Below, piece by piece: positions 1-7,935 of a DNA stretch of 64,000 nucleotides (positions are counted from its first letter, which is position 1; each line of letters starts with the position of its first letter). Under the pieces are notes generated by a model, which did no database searches, was not told where the DNA came from, and saw only the letters and a list, made by a program, of their open reading frames with translations. The position numbers and the translations under genes are program-made. The DNA is from Acetispira formosa (nom. nud.) (GTDB lineage Bacteria > Desulfobacterota > Desulfarculia > Adiutricales > Adiutricaceae), in assembly GCA_023525915.1 (NCBI GenBank), contig CP026657.1:1860001-1924000 (forward strand), in the 5' to 3' direction.

Positions 1-1180
1 GTCCGGCCACCTCAGCCGTAGCCTTGACGATATCAGGGCGGCCCAAGGCCTCTTCTATTTTAACAATCATCTCCCAAGCTTCAGGCTGGGAACGCCCATT
101 GTCCATCTGGGTGGTCATAACTTCAATCAGAAGGGCCCGCGCCTTTTCCGGCTGCCCGGCCGCCAGCTTGCGGCCCGCCTCTTCCATCAGGGTGCGCTCA
201 CGTAAATCCAGCGGAGGCAAGCCCTCCATATTATCCTGACGCGTCCCGGCCGCCGCGCCGCGCCCGGATTTCTGCTTTTTGGAAACATGGTGGCGATTAA
301 CCTTGATACGATTGACTCCCTGCCGGTAATAGGTTACTCCGCTTCGCTCCTCCAGATGAAGGTCGCTGGAATTGTCCGGCAGAAACTCGCCCGGAGCGGT
401 GAAGATAAAACCGGAGGGCGCCAGCGACTGCCTCAGTATGCGGGCCAGCTGGCGCGGCGCTCTCGGCGGGGCTTCCCAGGACACTCCACGGCAGAAAATA
501 AGATCGAAAGCCCCCGACAGTTCCGCCCACGGCCAGGTCTCCGGCTCATAAATATTGCCCGCCGCCAGCTTGACGGGCGGGGCCAGAGCACTCTTAAAAC
601 ACCAGCCGCCGCCGCGCGGGTTAAACCATTTTTTGCGCTGGGCCTCGGTCAGCCATTCCAGATCGGCTTCCGTGAACACGGCCAGACCAGCCTGACCCAC
701 GGCCTCCTCATTGAGATCAAGGCCATAAATTTCCACCTGCCAGTTTTTGGCTCGAAGACCGGTTTCCTCCAGCATCATGGCCAGGGAACAAGTCTCAAAC
801 CCCGCGCCGCAGCCAAGGGAAAGAACCCGCAGAGTGCGCTCCGGGGCCATGATGGACCATTCCGCCAACAATTCCCGCGCTACTTCAAACTGGGCGGCCG
901 GGCGGAAAAAAGACCCCTCATAAGCCAGGGCCACCGGCCACAGGCGGTTCCATTCCTCATTGTCGCGCCGCAGGAGGGCGGCATATTCAGAAAATGAATC
1001 AATATTCAGCTTCGTCTGACGAGCCTTCATGGCTTTCAGCAGCCTCAACCGGGCCGATGGGGTGAAAGCCACTCCAAAAAGAGTCTGGGCTTTCTGGGCC
1101 AGCGGGTCGAAAAATATCAGATCAGCGTTTTTCTCAGCCTCCGGCTGACGCGTTTCATCCGTTATCGGAATCGTGTTCAT
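1..1180 (-). CDS. CheR-like SAM-dependent methyltransferase with C-terminal helical repeats (partial, runs off left edge)
   Basis: Translating the minus strand from ATG at 1180 gives an open frame to the window edge. Seen: an N-terminal CheR-like segment with GSFFRP (family form TSFFR), a SAM-binding motif LGCGAGFETCSLAM, and DLIFCRGVSWEAPPR followed by LAPSGFIF, matching CheR motifs. A basic linker follows, then a TPR-like helical segment (EEAGRKLAAGQPEKARALL). CheR proteins methylate glutamates of chemoreceptors; CheR-TPR forms are known in FrzF-type systems. The start overlaps the upstream MerR-like gene by 26 bp and has AAGGA about 12 nt upstream, suggesting cotranscription. The SAM motif departs from the usual CheR wording, so the substrate is uncertain. 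The 3' end is missing. Confidence 0.75.
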   Translation of the reverse strand, partial: MNTIPITDETRQPEAEKNADLIFFDPLAQKAQTLFGVAFTPSARLRLLKAMKARQTKLNIDSFSEYAALLRRDNEEWNRLWPVALAYEGSFFRPAAQFEVARELLAEWSIMAPERTLRVLSLGCGAGFETCSLAMMLEETGLRAKNWQVEIYGLDLNEEAVGQAGLAVFTEADLEWLTEAQRKKWFNPRGGGWCFKSALAPPVKLAAGNIYEPETWPWAELSGAFDLIFCRGVSWEAPPRAPRQLARILRQSLAPSGFIFTAPGEFLPDNSSDLHLEERSGVTYYRQGVNRIKVNRHHVSKKQKSGRGAAAGTRQDNMEGLPPLDLRERTLMEEAGRKLAAGQPEKARALLIEVMTTQMDNGRSQPEAWEMIVKIEEALGRPDIVKATAEVAG

Positions 1181-1604
1181 CTTTATTAAAATCCTTGGTG
1201 TCGGGTTTGGTATTTTTGTTGGCAATAAGAATATCTTTGATTTTAAGAAGTTCGCGGCGGGTGTCATCCAACAATTCACGCATGTCGGCCAGTTCTCTGG
1301 CCGTATTTATCTCTGAAGGCTGGCCGAGACGGTCTTCCTCAAACAGTTCGCCTTGATCGATATCCGGCCGCTCCAAGCGTTTCTTGGCCCCGGCAATGGT
1401 GAACCTGTCTTCATACAAGAGGCGCTTGATCTTTTGAAAGGTTTCCAGGTCTTTACGTCTGTACAGCCTTTTTCGCGGGCCCATCTTCATGGGGCGGATC
1501 TGGGAAAATTCCTTTTCCCAAAATCTCAGGACATGGCTCTCCACACCGAGCAATTCAGACAACTCGCTGATTTTAAAAAAAATCTGTTCTGGATCAACAG
1601 CCAT
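1155..1604 (-). CDS. MerR-family transcriptional regulator
   Basis: 149 aa. Residues about 8-80 form a MerR-type winged helix: KISELSELLGVESHVLRFWE, then RLYRRKDLETFQKIKRLLYE and FTIAGAKKRL. The C-terminal half is charged and predicted helical (coiled coil), without the cysteines of metal sensors, so no effector can be named. MerR-like genes directly behind ihfA are common in Desulfobacterota; some are annotated as regulators of the translation cluster or as HspR/MlrA-like, but the sequence does not decide this. It is separated from ihfA by 158 bp holding repeat C/I and overlaps the CheR-like gene downstream. Confidence 0.85.
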   Translation of the reverse strand: MAVDPEQIFFKISELSELLGVESHVLRFWEKEFSQIRPMKMGPRKRLYRRKDLETFQKIKRLLYEDRFTIAGAKKRLERPDIDQGELFEEDRLGQPSEINTARELADMRELLDDTRRELLKIKDILIANKNTKPDTKDFNKDEHDSDNG

Positions 1605-1650
1605 TTTTTATCCGATACCGCCGGGCGGCCGATTGTTTACGTCTTTTTAC

Positions 1651-1764
1651 TTATAAGTAACAAACTCTTTGAAGGCCGCTTCCCGGCCGTTACTGTACAC
1701 TCAGACGGGCCGCCCCTCGGCGTTGGCGGCGGGCCTTGCCCGCTTGCGAATAATTAGAACTGCT
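1651..1764. repeat. Repeat segment I with the end of a repeat-C element
   Basis: Positions 1651-1750 are nearly the same as about 58759-58858 (segment I, rich in small palindromes). The following 1751-1764 match the right terminal repeat of family C (TAATTAGAACTGCT). The terminal GCT overlaps the ihfA stop codon (TAG at 1765-1763). So an element-C remnant carrying segment I abuts the 3' end of ihfA. Confidence 0.7.
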
Positions 1765-2080
1765 ATGGCGTCTCTTCTTCGTCCTTTATCAGTTTACGCA
1801 AAGACCGGCTGAGAGTAAAGGCCGGTCTCAGGCGGGAGGGAATTAAAGCCGCTTCGCCTGTGGCCGGATTGCGGCCGGGTCGCGGTTTAGTTTTTCTGAC
1901 GGAGAAGCGGCCCAGGCCGCTTAACGTGACCGCGCCGCCCGCCTCAAGTTGTCCCGCAACCGCTTCCAGAAAGGATTCCAGAATTAAATTCGATTCGCGG
2001 GCCGACAGACCCAGGCGGCGGGATAGGCGCTCGCCTATCTCCCGCCTGGTGGTCGGCGTGTGTTCCGGTTCGTCCGCCAT
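1763..2080 (-). CDS. ihfA: Integration host factor alpha-type DNA-bending protein
   Basis: 105 aa, the usual size of the HU/IHF family. Helical N-terminal dimerisation half (IGERLSRRLGLSARESNLILESFLEAV), then the beta-arm with VTLSGLGRFSVRKTKPRPGRNPATG; the PGRNP arm-tip motif that intercalates DNA is present. The start ATG shares one base with the pheT stop (TAATG), so translation is coupled to pheT; pheT-ihfA order is the conserved arrangement for IHF-alpha, which supports IHF over HU. Likely works with a beta subunit encoded elsewhere, for example at sigma-54 promoters such as the pilA promoter in this window. Confidence 0.92.
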   Translation of the reverse strand: MADEPEHTPTTRREIGERLSRRLGLSARESNLILESFLEAVAGQLEAGGAVTLSGLGRFSVRKTKPRPGRNPATGEAALIPSRLRPAFTLSRSLRKLIKDEEETP

Positions 2081-4509
2081 TACGACCTTAGGGCCGCGCC
2101 CAGTTTCTGATCAAGGCGGCTGGTGATGGTCTGGAAAAACTCATTAACTTCATCGTCCGTCAAGGTTTTTTCCGCCGTCTGGAAGGTCAGTCGGAATGCC
2201 AGGCTCTTTTTGCCCTCCGGCAGCTGATCACCTTCATAAAGGTCGAAGAGCAGCACATCGGTCAGGGGGATGGCCCCGTCTTCCTTGATGGTCTCAATAA
2301 CTCTGGAGGCCGGGACATCCTTATCCAGCACCAGGGCCATGTCGCGGTCGGCCTGGGGGAATTTGCTCCAGCCCTGGAAAGGTTTGCGGCTGAAGCCGGT
2401 TTTCAGGATTTCCTGCCCGTCCAGCTCAAAGAGGTAGACCGGGCCAAACACTTCTTTCAGGCCAAAGCCTTTAGCCGCTTTTTTGTTCAAGCGGCCCAGG
2501 TGGCCCAAAAGGCGACCGTCTTCCAGCTTGATGAGGGCCGCTTCGGCCGGATTGTACCAAACCGGCAGTTCTTCGCCCCGGCAGAATGAAATGTTCAGGT
2601 TCAGGTTCTCGGCCAGAGATTCCACCACACCCTTGACGTCCCAGAAATCCACCGCTCTGGCCGGTTCGATCCAGTTGCCGCTGCCGGTGAAACCGGCCCA
2701 CAAACCGCCGATGGTCTGTTTTTCATCCGGCTGACGATCCAGACCGTTGGACAGAAACACCGCGCCCAGCTCGAACATGGCCACTTCCTTCTGGCCCTGG
2801 TTCTGGTTGAGGCGGAGAGCGGTCAATAGACTCGGAGCCAGGAGGGGACGCAGAACGCCCTGTTCCTCACTCAGTGGGTTCAGGAGCGGCAGAATGCGCT
2901 GACGAATGGGCGAATCGTCGGAAAGGCCCAGTTTATCCGCGAAATTGCGATTAATGAACGAATAGGTGATGCTTTCGGAAAAACCCTGGGCCGCCAGGTG
3001 AGCGCGTGTGGCCTCACGCAGGGTCCAGGCCGGGGGCGGGCTCTGGCGTTTAACCGGGGGAGCCGGGAGAGTGGCCGGAAGCTGGTCGAAATCCAGGAGA
3101 CGGGCCACTTCTTCCCACACATCCACTTCCCGCGACAGATCCGGCCGCCAGGAGGGCAGAGTGGCCGATAAGGCTCCGTCGGCCGCTTTTTCAACTTTCA
3201 AGCCTATGGCCGTCAGTACCCGCACCATGTCTTCCGGCCGATGTTCAGTGCCCAGGTAGGCGTTGCATTTCTCCGGTGAGAACGAAACTATCGTGGGCTT
3301 GAAGGGTTTGGGATAGCAATCGATGCGGCCCTTGGCCACACTGCCGCCGGCCAGTTCGGCCATCAAGGCAATGGCCCGGTCTACGGCCCGCGGGCAGATT
3401 TCCGGGTCGCACCCGCGTTCGAAGCGGTAGGAGGCGTCGGTGGACAGCCCTAAGGCCCTGGAGGCTTTCCTGATGGTGGTGGCATTGAAATAAGCGCCTT
3501 CCAGAAGGATATTGGTAGTGGTGCTCTCGATTTCGGAATTGAGGCCGCCCATGATCCCGGCCAGGCCCACCGCCTTTTCGCCATCGCAGATCATCAGGTT
3601 TACATCGGCTTTCAGCTCGCGGTCCTGTCCGTCGAGGGTGGTGAAGTGGACCCCTTTGGGATAGGTTTTAACGATTATATGGTGGCCGGCCACCGTATCA
3701 AGGTCAAAGGCGTGGAGGGGCAGACCCATTTCGATCATCACGTAGTTGGTCACATCCACCACGTTGCTGATGGAGCGAATGCCCACGGCGGCCAGACGGT
3801 CCACCATCCACTGGGGGCTGGGGCCGATTTTCAGGCCGGTGATGACCCTGGCCACATAGCGGTTGGCATGCTCCGGGGCCTCAATAGTGACCTGACCGAG
3901 TGTATTTACGTCAGGGCCGGTCTCTTCCAACTTGTAATCAACCGTCTTCATGGGGCGGTTCAGGAGGGCCGACAGGTCACGGGCCAAACCGATGATGGAA
4001 AGGCCGTCCGGCCGGTTGGGGGTGATGCCTATTTCCATCACCCAGTCCTCACGGCCGGTGACGTCTTTCATGGTGCGGCCGGGTTCGACGTTATCGAGTT
4101 CAATGATGCCGCCGGAGGCGCCGCCCAGGCCAAGCTCCACTTCCGAGCAGAGCATGCCATAAGAATCATGGCCGCGCAGTTTGGTGCTCTCAATGGTCAG
4201 GCCGCTGGGGAGGGTCACTCCCACCAGAGCCAGCGGGGCGACCAGCCCCACGCGAGCGTTGGGCGCGCCGCAGACCACCTGAAAATGCCCAAAGGAACCG
4301 GCGTTCACCTGGCAGATATTCAGGTGGTCGCTCTTGGGCATGGGCTCGACTTTTTCCAGACGGGCCGAAACCACTTGATTCAGGTGCGCGAAGCGGTCGG
4401 AAAGGTTCTCCACTTCCAGACCGGCCATGGTCAGTTTATCGGCCACTTCCCTCGGGGAGAGGCCGCTCAAATCTATATAATCTTCCAGCCAGTTGATGCT
4501 TGCTTTCAT
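2080..4509 (-). CDS. pheT: Phenylalanyl-tRNA synthetase beta subunit
   Basis: 809 aa, full family length. Domains in order: N-terminal MKASINWLEDYIDL, an EMAP/OB tRNA-binding domain at about residues 40-150, a B3/B4 editing domain, the signature GITPNRPDGLSIIGLARDL near 160, the B5 domain with FERGCDPE, the catalytic-like core, and a C-terminal ferredoxin-fold anticodon-binding domain (FPQADRDMALVLD... RLTFQTAEKTLTDDEV). It forms the alpha2-beta2 PheRS with PheS and charges tRNA-Phe in the cytoplasm. Lies 82 bp after pheS and overlaps ihfA by one base, an operon arrangement. Confidence 0.98.
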   Translation of the reverse strand: MKASINWLEDYIDLSGLSPREVADKLTMAGLEVENLSDRFAHLNQVVSARLEKVEPMPKSDHLNICQVNAGSFGHFQVVCGAPNARVGLVAPLALVGVTLPSGLTIESTKLRGHDSYGMLCSEVELGLGGASGGIIELDNVEPGRTMKDVTGREDWVMEIGITPNRPDGLSIIGLARDLSALLNRPMKTVDYKLEETGPDVNTLGQVTIEAPEHANRYVARVITGLKIGPSPQWMVDRLAAVGIRSISNVVDVTNYVMIEMGLPLHAFDLDTVAGHHIIVKTYPKGVHFTTLDGQDRELKADVNLMICDGEKAVGLAGIMGGLNSEIESTTTNILLEGAYFNATTIRKASRALGLSTDASYRFERGCDPEICPRAVDRAIALMAELAGGSVAKGRIDCYPKPFKPTIVSFSPEKCNAYLGTEHRPEDMVRVLTAIGLKVEKAADGALSATLPSWRPDLSREVDVWEEVARLLDFDQLPATLPAPPVKRQSPPPAWTLREATRAHLAAQGFSESITYSFINRNFADKLGLSDDSPIRQRILPLLNPLSEEQGVLRPLLAPSLLTALRLNQNQGQKEVAMFELGAVFLSNGLDRQPDEKQTIGGLWAGFTGSGNWIEPARAVDFWDVKGVVESLAENLNLNISFCRGEELPVWYNPAEAALIKLEDGRLLGHLGRLNKKAAKGFGLKEVFGPVYLFELDGQEILKTGFSRKPFQGWSKFPQADRDMALVLDKDVPASRVIETIKEDGAIPLTDVLLFDLYEGDQLPEGKKSLAFRLTFQTAEKTLTDDEVNEFFQTITSRLDQKLGAALRS

Positions 4510-4591
4510 GACACTTTCTTTCGCTTGGGGCGTGTTTGAACCTCGTTGAAGCCGGGGAGGGAAAGAGGCGTTGAAGCCGTTTGACCCCCGG

Positions 4592-5623
4592 TTAAAACTG
4601 TTTGAGGAAGCGAAGGTCGCTTTCGTAGAACATCCTGATGTCGTCCAATCCGTATTTCAGCATGGCCACCCGCTCGATGCCCATACCGAAAGCGAAGCCG
4701 CTGAATTTTTCAGGATCGTAATCCACAAAACCGTAAACAGCCGGGTCAACCATGCCGCTGCCCAGAATTTCCAGCCAGCCTGTCCCCTTGCAGAGGCGGC
4801 AGCCCTGGCCGTGGCAGAGAACGCAGGCGATATCAACTTCGGCCGAAGGCTCGGTGAAGGGAAAGAAGCTGGGCCGCAGACGGATTTTGGTATCCGGCGA
4901 AAACATGGCCGTGGCGAAAGCGGTCAGAACGCCTTTGAGGTCGGCAAAGGTAATGCCTTTGTCTACCGCCAAGCCTTCGACCTGATGAAACATGGGCGAA
5001 TGGCTGATATCGGAATCGCGGCGATAGGTTTTGCCTGGCACCACCACCCAGACCGGGGGCTGGGATTTTTCCATGGTGCGCACCTGGCACGGGGAGGTGT
5101 GGGTACGCAGAAGAAGTTCCTGACTGACGAAGAGAGTGTCCTGCATATCGCGGGCCGGGTGGTCATGAGGGAAGTTCAGGGCCTCAAAGTTGTAATAATC
5201 GGTCTCGACTTCCGGGCCTTCAGCGATACTGAAGCCAAGTTTGGCAAAAATTTCGCAGATCTCGGCGGCTGTCCGGCTGATGACATGGCAGTGACCGGCC
5301 GGCTTGCGGCGGCCGGGCAGGGTTATGTCCAGAAAGCTGTCGCGGGATGAAGCCGACTCCAGGGCCTCTTTGGCCGCCTGGTGAGCTTCGGTGGCCGATT
5401 GGCGGGCTTTGTTGGCCGCGCCGCCCGCCTGGGGGCGTTCGTCTTTTGGGAGGGAGCCAAGGGCCTTCATTAAATCAGTGAACAGACCCTTGGTGCCCAA
5501 GTATTCAATGCGGGCGGCTTCAAGCTGCTCGGCGGTGGCGGCGCTTTTGAACGCGGCCACTGCTTTGGCTTCAGCTTCGTTAATTCTCTCAATCAGTTGT
5601 TGTGAACTCATTGTCGCTGCCAT
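4592..5623 (-). CDS. pheS: Phenylalanyl-tRNA synthetase alpha subunit
   Basis: 343 aa. An N-terminal coiled coil for tRNA contact (residues about 1-90), then the class-II catalytic core: HPITQ-type region (GHCHVISRTAAEICEIFAKLGF), motif 2 YRRDSDISHSPMFHQVEGL, the Cys-rich CVLCHGQGCRLCKGTGWLEI typical of bacterial PheS, and motif 3 FGMGIERVAMLKYGLDDIR near the C terminus. Catalyses Phe-AMP formation and transfer to tRNA-Phe. First pheST gene behind rplT, but almost 1 kb of repeats lies between, so it may have its own promoter. Start may be ATG 5623 or ATG 5611; neither has a strong ribosome binding site. Confidence 0.97.
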   Translation of the reverse strand: MAATMSSQQLIERINEAEAKAVAAFKSAATAEQLEAARIEYLGTKGLFTDLMKALGSLPKDERPQAGGAANKARQSATEAHQAAKEALESASSRDSFLDITLPGRRKPAGHCHVISRTAAEICEIFAKLGFSIAEGPEVETDYYNFEALNFPHDHPARDMQDTLFVSQELLLRTHTSPCQVRTMEKSQPPVWVVVPGKTYRRDSDISHSPMFHQVEGLAVDKGITFADLKGVLTAFATAMFSPDTKIRLRPSFFPFTEPSAEVDIACVLCHGQGCRLCKGTGWLEILGSGMVDPAVYGFVDYDPEKFSGFAFGMGIERVAMLKYGLDDIRMFYESDLRFLKQF

Positions 5624-5701
5624 TTCTTATGCGAATGTTACACAGTCCGGGCTGGGCCTGGATTGTGGAGGGATGCGTGCGATCTCGGTTGGCGGTGGCC
5701 T

Positions 5702-5830
5702 GGAGGCGGGGGCTGAAAAAATTCTTTCGTTCACCATTGTTTTAGCGCCACAACTCGCGTCACAAGACTGGGGCTCAGACAAGTGGCGCAAAACAATGGT
5801 TCTCTACAGAAATTTTTCAGCCCCGCCTCC
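5702..5830. repeat. Repeat family A, long imperfect hairpin (copy 1)
   Basis: Arms begin GGAGGCGGGGGCTGAAAAA and end TTTTTCAGCCCCGCCTCC; inner arms share CCATTGTTTTAGCGCCA with its complement TGGCGCAAAACAATGG. A second copy with different outer arms but the same inner core lies at about 52779-52889. Confidence 0.8.
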
Positions 5831-5904
5831 TACATTGTTAGCTGTTGTGCCTTGAAGAGTCCCGCAGGTGAATAATTACATACGGGATCAGGCAGAGGCC
5901 ATAG

Positions 5905-6043
5905 ATAAGGGGGCACCGCTCTTAATACGATGATGGCCGCCGTAATTAACTATTACGGGAAAAGGACACCTAGACATGGGGTCCGGGCCCTGCCCGGCAT
6001 GGGGTCCGGGCCCTGCCCGGCATGGGGTCTGGGCCCTGCCCGG
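5905..6043. repeat. Repeat family B, right arm only, with a triplicated end
   Basis: Contains the family-B core CTTAATACGATGATGGCC and TAATTAACTATTACGGGAAA. Its terminal 23-bp unit, starting CATGGGGTCCGGGCCC, is tandemly repeated three times (5975-6043), with one base change in the third unit. No left arm is present next to it. Confidence 0.8.
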
Positions 6044-6051
6044 CGCACACA

Positions 6052-6080
6052 AAGGCCGTTCGGGGTGCCCGAACGGCCTT
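6052..6080 (-). terminator. Intrinsic terminator-like hairpin
   Basis: Perfect 13-bp stem AAGGCCGTTCGGG / CCCGAACGGCCTT with a 3-nt loop. On the minus strand the stem is followed by TTTGTGTG, a modest U-tract. It lies about 90 bp beyond the small ORF at 6172-6378 and could end the ribosomal protein transcript. Confidence 0.6.
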
Positions 6081-6171
6081 GTAAAGACCCGTCCACATGC
6101 CGGGCAAGAAATTATGGAGCATCAGGCCCCGGCTATGGAGGTGGTAAAATACATTAAACTCGCTCCAAATA

Positions 6172-6378
6172 TTATTTATCCAGGTCAATCGGACGGGCAT
6201 TGTTGGGAGCCACGCGTCGGAATGTTCCCGAAGCTTCGGCCGCCGGCCCGGCATAGTCGTTGTTAGATTCGCGTTTCTGGAGCCTTTCAGTCGCCCCATT
6301 TTCGGTTTGAAACTCCCACAGACCCAGACGGTCGTTGCCGCCCGTGTAACCCATTGGCCCTGATGGTCTTCTGAACAT
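6172..6378 (-). CDS. Small unrecognised protein
   Basis: 68 aa, rich in Arg, Pro, Asn and Gly, no membrane segment or known motif recognised. Support for coding: ATG at 6378 is preceded by GAGG at 8-9 nt spacing, it lies on the same strand as rplT 217 bp upstream, and a terminator-like hairpin follows at 6080-6052. Against: no family recognised and the neighbourhood is repeat-rich. It could be a small lineage-specific protein of the rpmI-rplT transcript. Confidence 0.4.
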   Translation of the reverse strand: MFRRPSGPMGYTGGNDRLGLWEFQTENGATERLQKRESNNDYAGPAAEASGTFRRVAPNNARPIDLDK

Positions 6379-6554
6379 GGTAATGTCCTCATTTGGTTCT
6401 TTTGGAACCCTGGCTTTTTAAGCCCGTATATTGCCCGCCTGTCGGCGGATGGTACCGGAGAAGCCCCGGTAAAGGTTTTAGCTTATGAATACCAGATGGT
6501 TTATCCTTAAGTTAAAACCCTTGATGAGGGACTATCATGTTCAGGTTTAGTCAA

Positions 6555-6587
6555 AGGTTTCAACCGCCGTTAAGACGGTTGAAACCT
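6555..6587 (-). terminator. Hairpin directly behind rplT
   Basis: Perfect 12-bp stem AGGTTTCAACCG / CGGTTGAAACCT, 9-nt loop. It starts 8 bp after the rplT stop. The tract that follows on the minus strand (TTTGACT) is weak in U, so it may be a partial terminator or an mRNA 3' end stabiliser. Confidence 0.55.
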
Positions 6588-6595
6588 GTCAGAAC

Positions 6596-6952
6596 TCAGG
6601 CTGCCACCGCGCCCTGGGCGGTCTTGACCAACTGGGCGAAGCCGCTGGGATCGCTCACGGCCAGCTCGGCCAGCATCTTGCGGTCAACAATCATGTTGGC
6701 CTTGTTCAGGGCGTCGATCAGCCGGGAATAGGAAGTGCCCAGCTCTTTGGCCGCCGCGCTGATGCGGACGATCCAGAGGCCGCGCATTTCACGCTTACGG
6801 ACCTTACGGTCACGATAGGCGTAACACAAGCCTTTTTCCACGCCCTCGCGAGCGCTGCGATAGAGCACACCACGGCCGCCGCGATAGCCTTTGGCCAGCT
6901 TCATATATTTATTATGACGTTTTCTGGTTTTTACGCCGCCTTTGACACGCAT
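6596..6952 (-). CDS. rplT: Large ribosomal subunit protein bL20
   Basis: 118 aa, normal length. [25 protein letters not shown] is the canonical N-terminal rRNA-binding extension, followed by [31 protein letters not shown] and [18 protein letters not shown]. An early 50S assembly protein. Lies 15 bp after rpmI, so the two are cotranscribed. In many bacteria bL20 represses this operon by binding the leader; the usual infC is absent upstream here, so that control cannot be assumed. Confidence 0.98.
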   Translation of the reverse strand: MRVKGGVKTRKRHNKYMKLAKGYRGGRGVLYRSAREGVEKGLCYAYRDRKVRKREMRGLWIVRISAAAKELGTSYSRLIDALNKANMIVDRKMLAELAVSDPSGFAQLVKTAQGAVAA

Positions 6953-6967
6953 CGTTCCACCCCTCTA

Positions 6968-7174
6968 TTATTTAATGCCCAGATAAGGCAGAAGCTTTTT
7001 CATTGAGCCGATATTGGCGGAATCAACGGTGGTGGCGGTTCTGAGGCCGCGTTTCACCTTGGTCTTTTTGCTGGTCAGAATGTGACGGGCGTAGGCTTTG
7101 GAGCGCTTGACTTTACCGCTTCCGGTAACTTTGAAGCGCTTGGCCGCGGCGCGGTTGGTCTTCATCTTAGGCAT
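6968..7174 (-). CDS. rpmI: Large ribosomal subunit protein bL35
   Basis: 68 aa, highly basic. [37 protein letters not shown] is the bL35 signature. Preceded on the minus strand by GGAGG at good spacing (7184-7180). In most bacteria the order is infC-rpmI-rplT; here rplS lies upstream (127 bp away) and infC is not in the window, so rpmI probably uses either the rplS transcript or a promoter in the AT-rich gap. Confidence 0.97.
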   Translation of the reverse strand: MPKMKTNRAAAKRFKVTGSGKVKRSKAYARHILTSKKTKVKRGLRTATTVDSANIGSMKKLLPYLGIK

Positions 7175-7300
7175 GACAGCCTCCTGTACTATTATAAATC
7201 AATTAATTACAAATACAAGTATCGGCCGAGAGGGCCTTTTTCATCAACCTTAAATCAAGCGCGGCACGGGGTGTGGCAATGGGCCGCGATTGAAATCCAA

Positions 7301-7663
7301 TTACTTGGCGGAGGTGAAAAATTTATTCTTGGTCTTAACCTTGGCGGCTTTGCCTCTCAGCTCGCGCAGATAATACAGGCGTGAACGGCGGACCTTACCT
7401 TCGGTGATGACTTCGATTTTATCGATGTTGGGCGAATTGGCCGGGAAAATACGTTCCACGCCAATGCCGTAGGAAATTTTGCGCACGGTGAAGCTGGCGT
7501 CGGTGGTGCCTTTGCGGTGGCGGATAACCACGCCTTTGAATACCTGAATACGTTCCTTGTCGCCTTCTTTAATGCGCACGGACACGGCCACGGTATCCCC
7601 CACTCTGAAAGAGGGCAGATCAAGCCTCAGTTGTTCCTGATTAATGTGGTGAATGGCATCCAT
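7301..7663 (-). CDS. rplS: Large ribosomal subunit protein bL19
   Basis: 120 aa. [25 protein letters not shown], then [48 protein letters not shown] and [19 protein letters not shown] are the bL19 hallmarks. Sits at the 30S-50S interface. It follows trmD in the conserved rpsP-rimM-trmD-rplS order, but a 272-bp gap with tandem and family-C repeats separates them. AGGAG at suitable spacing precedes the start. Confidence 0.98.
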   Translation of the reverse strand: MDAIHHINQEQLRLDLPSFRVGDTVAVSVRIKEGDKERIQVFKGVVIRHRKGTTDASFTVRKISYGIGVERIFPANSPNIDKIEVITEGKVRRSRLYYLRELRGKAAKVKTKNKFFTSAK

Positions 7664-7773
7664 GGTCGTAACTCCTCAAAACTATTGCTGATATTTTAGG
7701 GTAATTTTTATGGCCCAAAGCCATTACCAGGCCTTATGGGGATACAAAAGGGTAATATATCCGAATCGGCTCC

Positions 7774-7829
7774 GATTAGCAAGTAAAAAGTGGAATCTGT
7801 TTAGCAAGTAAAAGTGGAATCTGTTTTCC
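7774..7829. repeat. Two tandem copies of a 25-bp unit
   Basis: The unit TTAGCAAGTAAAA(A)GTGGAATCTGTTT occurs twice in a row between rplS and the family-C copy. It resembles terminal repeats of some insertion sequences, but no transposase is nearby; it may be an insertion-sequence scar. Confidence 0.6.
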
Positions 7830-7935
7830 TGAACTTGCTGCCTGGAGCTACGCAAAAAGCGTGGTTTTTGCGTAGCGGGTTGCTATTTTGCCGTCAAAAC
7901 CAGTCGCTGGCGCTCCGTCTCGAAGACTCGACCGA
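7830..7935 (-). repeat. Repeat family C (inverted copy, behind trmD)
   Basis: Carries the complement of the family core GGAGCGCCAGCGACTGG and the internal hairpin around CGCAAAAAGCGTGG. The core side runs up to the trmD stop codon (7936-7938). A clear left terminal repeat is not visible, so this copy looks truncated. Confidence 0.75.

Noticed and set aside
287..997. Long plus-strand reading frame opposite the CheR-like gene
   Set aside because: It mirrors the minus-strand CheR-like frame, its product is Arg/Gly/Pro-rich without any family likeness, and it has no ribosome binding site.
3646..5350. Long plus-strand frames opposite pheT and pheS
   Set aside because: Shadows of high-GC coding sequence; the minus strand encodes clear PheRS subunits.
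5970..6392. 140-residue minus-strand frame ending in repeat B
   Set aside because: Its end is repeat sequence (PGPHV), codon use is unlike neighbours, and it overlaps the better supported 68-residue frame in another phase.
7774..7829. Insertion sequence next to rplS
   Set aside because: Only a 25-bp tandem repeat is seen; there is no transposase or second end.
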